This document shows positions 4,914 to 6,099 of a stretch of DNA of 6,099 nucleotides, one piece after another. Origin of the DNA: Trebonia sp035571275 (lineage in GTDB: Bacteria > Actinomycetota > Actinomycetes > Streptosporangiales > Streptosporangiaceae); the NCBI GenBank assembly GCA_035571275.1, contig DATMKQ010000377.1, positions 1-6,099 on the forward strand, given 5' to 3'. Made by a program: the position numbers and the translations under genes. The notes below the pieces were generated by a model. It was not told where the DNA came from, searched no databases, and saw nothing but the letters and a program-made list of their open reading frames with translations. Position 1 is the stretch's first letter, and each line of letters begins with the position of its first letter.

Positions 4914-5790
4914 TGACGGCGTCGCCCACCCAGGTCGACGCGGTGGTCAGGACCTTCTGCGAGGTGCACTGCCACTTCGAGTCGCAATGCGTGTAGTCGC
5001 TGTGAATCTTCAAGTCGCCACTGATGTGAATCCACGTGTCCCTTGTGGTGTCGCACACGAAGTCGTTGGCGTCGCAGATGTTGGCGGTCGTGCCGGGCAG
5101 CGACACGTCGCGGCCAGGTCCGAGCAGCCACGGCACGATGCCTTCGCCGCCGGTCTTCGATGTGCCGAACTGGTGGGCCTTCGTGTGCGGCGCCCGGAAA
5201 CCGTCCGCCAGCAGCAGCGTGCCCGCGATCTTCTTGAATACGGCCGAATGGCGGTTGAGGTCGTTCTGCACCGTGTGCATGACCATCGCGCCCTGTGAGT
5301 ACCCGGCGAGGACAAAGACGGTGGCGCCGCACAACTTGTGATAGTCGTTCATGTCGGATATGGCGTCGTCCACGCCTTTGCTAATGCTGCCCATGAACTT
5401 GTCGAGGTTGTTAGTGATGTAGACCGTCACGTCCCCGGCGAGGATTTCCGCCACCTCGAGAGCCGAGGGAATGAGGACGCTGTCGGATACGGCCGGGTAA
5501 GGGAGCGCGTCCGTTCCGTACGAGAAGCGCTTCTTTCCCAGCTGTGCCTTGATGACCCCGACCATCTTGGACACCTCGGGACCCAGGCCGCCGAACGACC
5601 CTTTCCCGGTGTAGTGCTGGCCAGAACCGCGTGCACCGATGAACTCCACGTTGTTGCAGTGCTGGGCGGCCGGTGCTTCGGTGGCACGCGGCGCCGCCAT
5701 CGCCTGCGCGGGAATTGTCGCGGCCACGAGGGCCAGGAAGCCTGCTGTTACGAGTGCCAGTACCCAGCTTTGTCTTCGGGTTACGCGCAC
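4897..5790 (-). CDS. Secreted cutinase-family serine hydrolase
   Basis: Extracellular alpha/beta-hydrolase, 297 aa, that would cleave ester bonds in cutin, polyesters or lipids. The start VRVTRRQSWVLA is followed by a hydrophobic core and a signal peptidase site near AQAMA|AP (about residue 32). The mature part opens with FIGARGSGQ, the family's first strand motif. The nucleophile is Ser165 in AGYSQGAM; the expected acid is Asp243 in CDANDFVC, and the histidine His263 in KIHSDY. Cysteines 45/154, 239/246 and 269/275 can form three disulfides. GTG 5790 is chosen because AAAGGGA (5796-5802) sits 5 nt before it and the longer in-frame GTG at 5835 overlaps the -10 box. It is longer than typical fungal cutinases and has a C-terminal CDSKWQC extension. 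Codons such as ATA, AAA, TTG and TAT are commoner than in the neighbours. Substrate is unknown. Confidence 0.93.
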   Translation of the reverse strand: MRVTRRQSWVLALVTAGFLALVAATIPAQAMAAPRATEAPAAQHCNNVEFIGARGSGQHYTGKGSFGGLGPEVSKMVGVIKAQLGKKRFSYGTDALPYPAVSDSVLIPSALEVAEILAGDVTVYITNNLDKFMGSISKGVDDAISDMNDYHKLCGATVFVLAGYSQGAMVMHTVQNDLNRHSAVFKKIAGTLLLADGFRAPHTKAHQFGTSKTGGEGIVPWLLGPGRDVSLPGTTANICDANDFVCDTTRDTWIHISGDLKIHSDYTHCDSKWQCTSQKVLTTASTWVGDAVIKRLG

Positions 5791-5811
5791 GGTATTCCCT
5801 TTCTCGGGGAG

Positions 5812-5825
5812 CTGACTTCTGTCAG
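5812..5825 (-). promoter_or_regulatory. Hairpin or dyad at the 5' end of the cutinase mRNA
   Basis: CTGAC, loop TTCT (AGAA on the mRNA), GTCAG form a perfect 5-bp dyad just inside the predicted transcription start (about 5827). It could protect the 5' end of the mRNA or be an operator overlapping +1. Confidence 0.35.
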
Positions 5826-5833
5826 GTACCGTC

Positions 5834-5861
5834 ACCGTAACAAGCAGGCATCCTGTGTCAA
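5834..5861 (-). promoter_or_regulatory. Promoter of the cutinase gene
   Basis: On the minus strand, a perfect -35 TTGACA (5861-5856) is followed by a 16-base spacer and TACGGT (5839-5834), matching TANNNT. Transcription would start near 5827, leaving a leader of about 37 nt before GTG 5790. The spacer holds CAGGATGCCTG, an interrupted palindrome whose reverse complement recurs at the M-box promoter (1505-1515). Confidence 0.6.
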
Positions 5862-5884
5862 TAGGTTCGAAAGAGGGAGCTGAT

Positions 5885-5930
5885 GCGAGAGTGAGTGCCC
5901 TCGCGGTGATTTAATTCCGCTAGGTAGCGG
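5885..5930 (-). terminator. Hairpins at and after the CBM2-protein stop codon
   Basis: Read on the minus strand, CCGCT-ACCT-AGCGG (5930-5917) straddles the stop codon and is followed by AATTAAATC. A second stem, GCGAG/CTCGC with a 10-base loop (5904-5885), follows and precedes a pyrimidine-rich CTCCCTCTTTC. Together they could end the upstream transcript before the cutinase promoter; neither is a textbook terminator. Confidence 0.35.
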
Positions 5931-6099
5931 TGCATGTGAGGTTCGGTAGCGTGGTCGGCGCCGTGCCGCTGCCCAGCAGGCCGAACGTCGTCGAGCCGTT
6001 GACCGGTATCACCGCGTCGTAGCTGAGGTCGCCGATCGTCACCGCGGCGCCGGACTGGCTCTCGGTGGCGCTCCAGATCTGCGTGATCGTCTGCGACCC
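5920..6099 (-). CDS. C-terminal end of a secreted protein with a family 2 cellulose-binding module (CBM2)
   Basis: Only the last 59 residues are in the window; the gene continues past the right edge. The visible part begins SQTITQIWSATESQSGAAV, continues as TIGDLSYDAVIPVNG and STTFGLLGSG, and ends in LTCTAT before TAG (5922-5920). This is the second half of a CBM2 beta-sandwich: a strand with Trp, the (W/Y)-D/N-G/A turn (here LSYDA), a G-x-TFG strand, and the terminal Cys that pairs with one near the module's start. CBM2 modules bind crystalline cellulose, chitin or xylan and sit at the end of extracellular glycoside hydrolases, lytic polysaccharide monooxygenases or esterases. The catalytic part is not visible, so the enzyme type cannot be named. 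It lies on the same strand as, and upstream of, the cutinase, which has its own promoter. Confidence 0.83.
   Translation of the reverse strand, partial: GSQTITQIWSATESQSGAAVTIGDLSYDAVIPVNGSTTFGLLGSGTAPTTLPNLTCTAT

Noticed and set aside
5791..5835. Longer cutinase start at GTG 5835
   Set aside because: This codon overlaps the predicted -10 box and would place a hydrophilic stretch before the signal peptide; GTG 5790 has its own ribosome binding site.
1..6099. CRISPR array, insertion sequence, tRNA or rRNA gene, phage genes
   Set aside because: No spaced repeat array, transposase frame with terminal repeats, tRNA cloverleaf or rRNA signature was seen by reading both strands.

Overview
The window comes from a high-GC actinomycete. 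Evidence: coding regions are strongly GC-biased at third codon positions, GTG starts are common, -10 boxes fit TANNNT, and the gene content is typical (mycobacterial-type alpha-methylacyl-CoA racemase, secreted cutinase, family 2 cellulose-binding module, M-box leader). The sequence does not resolve the genus. A cutinase next to a CBM2 protein fits a soil or plant-litter saprophyte.

Layout: (1) 1-796, minus strand: N-terminal two thirds or less of a DHA2-type MFS exporter. (2) 797-893: divergent intergenic region with an imperfect 20-bp palindrome resembling a MarR-family operator. (3) 894-1460, plus strand: YbaK/EbsC-type aminoacyl-tRNA deacylase-like protein carrying a GC-rich palindromic insert. 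(4) 1461-1977: a leader of about 450 nt with a promoter, a well-formed M-box (ykoK) Mg2+ riboswitch at 1536-1690, a short proline-rich reading frame with a strong Shine-Dalgarno at 1791-1865, and several hairpins. (5) 1978-3603: Nramp-superfamily transporter whose metal-site motifs depart from Mn/Fe Nramps (DAGA for DPGN, APW for MPH), matching Nramp-related magnesium transporters. (6) 3613-3654: long inverted repeat. (7) 3696-4913: alpha-methylacyl-CoA racemase, probably leaderless. (8) 4897-5790, minus strand: secreted cutinase-family hydrolase, overlapping the racemase tail to tail. (9) 5920-6099, minus strand: C-terminal end of a secreted protein with a CBM2 domain.

The regulatory centre is the riboswitch-transporter unit. 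The M-box class is known to switch Mg2+ transporters off when Mg2+ is plentiful, and the transporter's altered metal site independently points to Mg2+. The proline-rich leader ORF downstream of the M-box is reminiscent, in principle and not by homology, of the MgtL/MgtP leader peptides of enterobacterial Mg2+ genes. If it is translated, this leader holds two Mg2+-related sensors in series, which is the most novel candidate here. The other genes look like independent units: drug export, tRNA quality control, branched-chain or methyl-branched lipid CoA metabolism, and extracellular polymer degradation.
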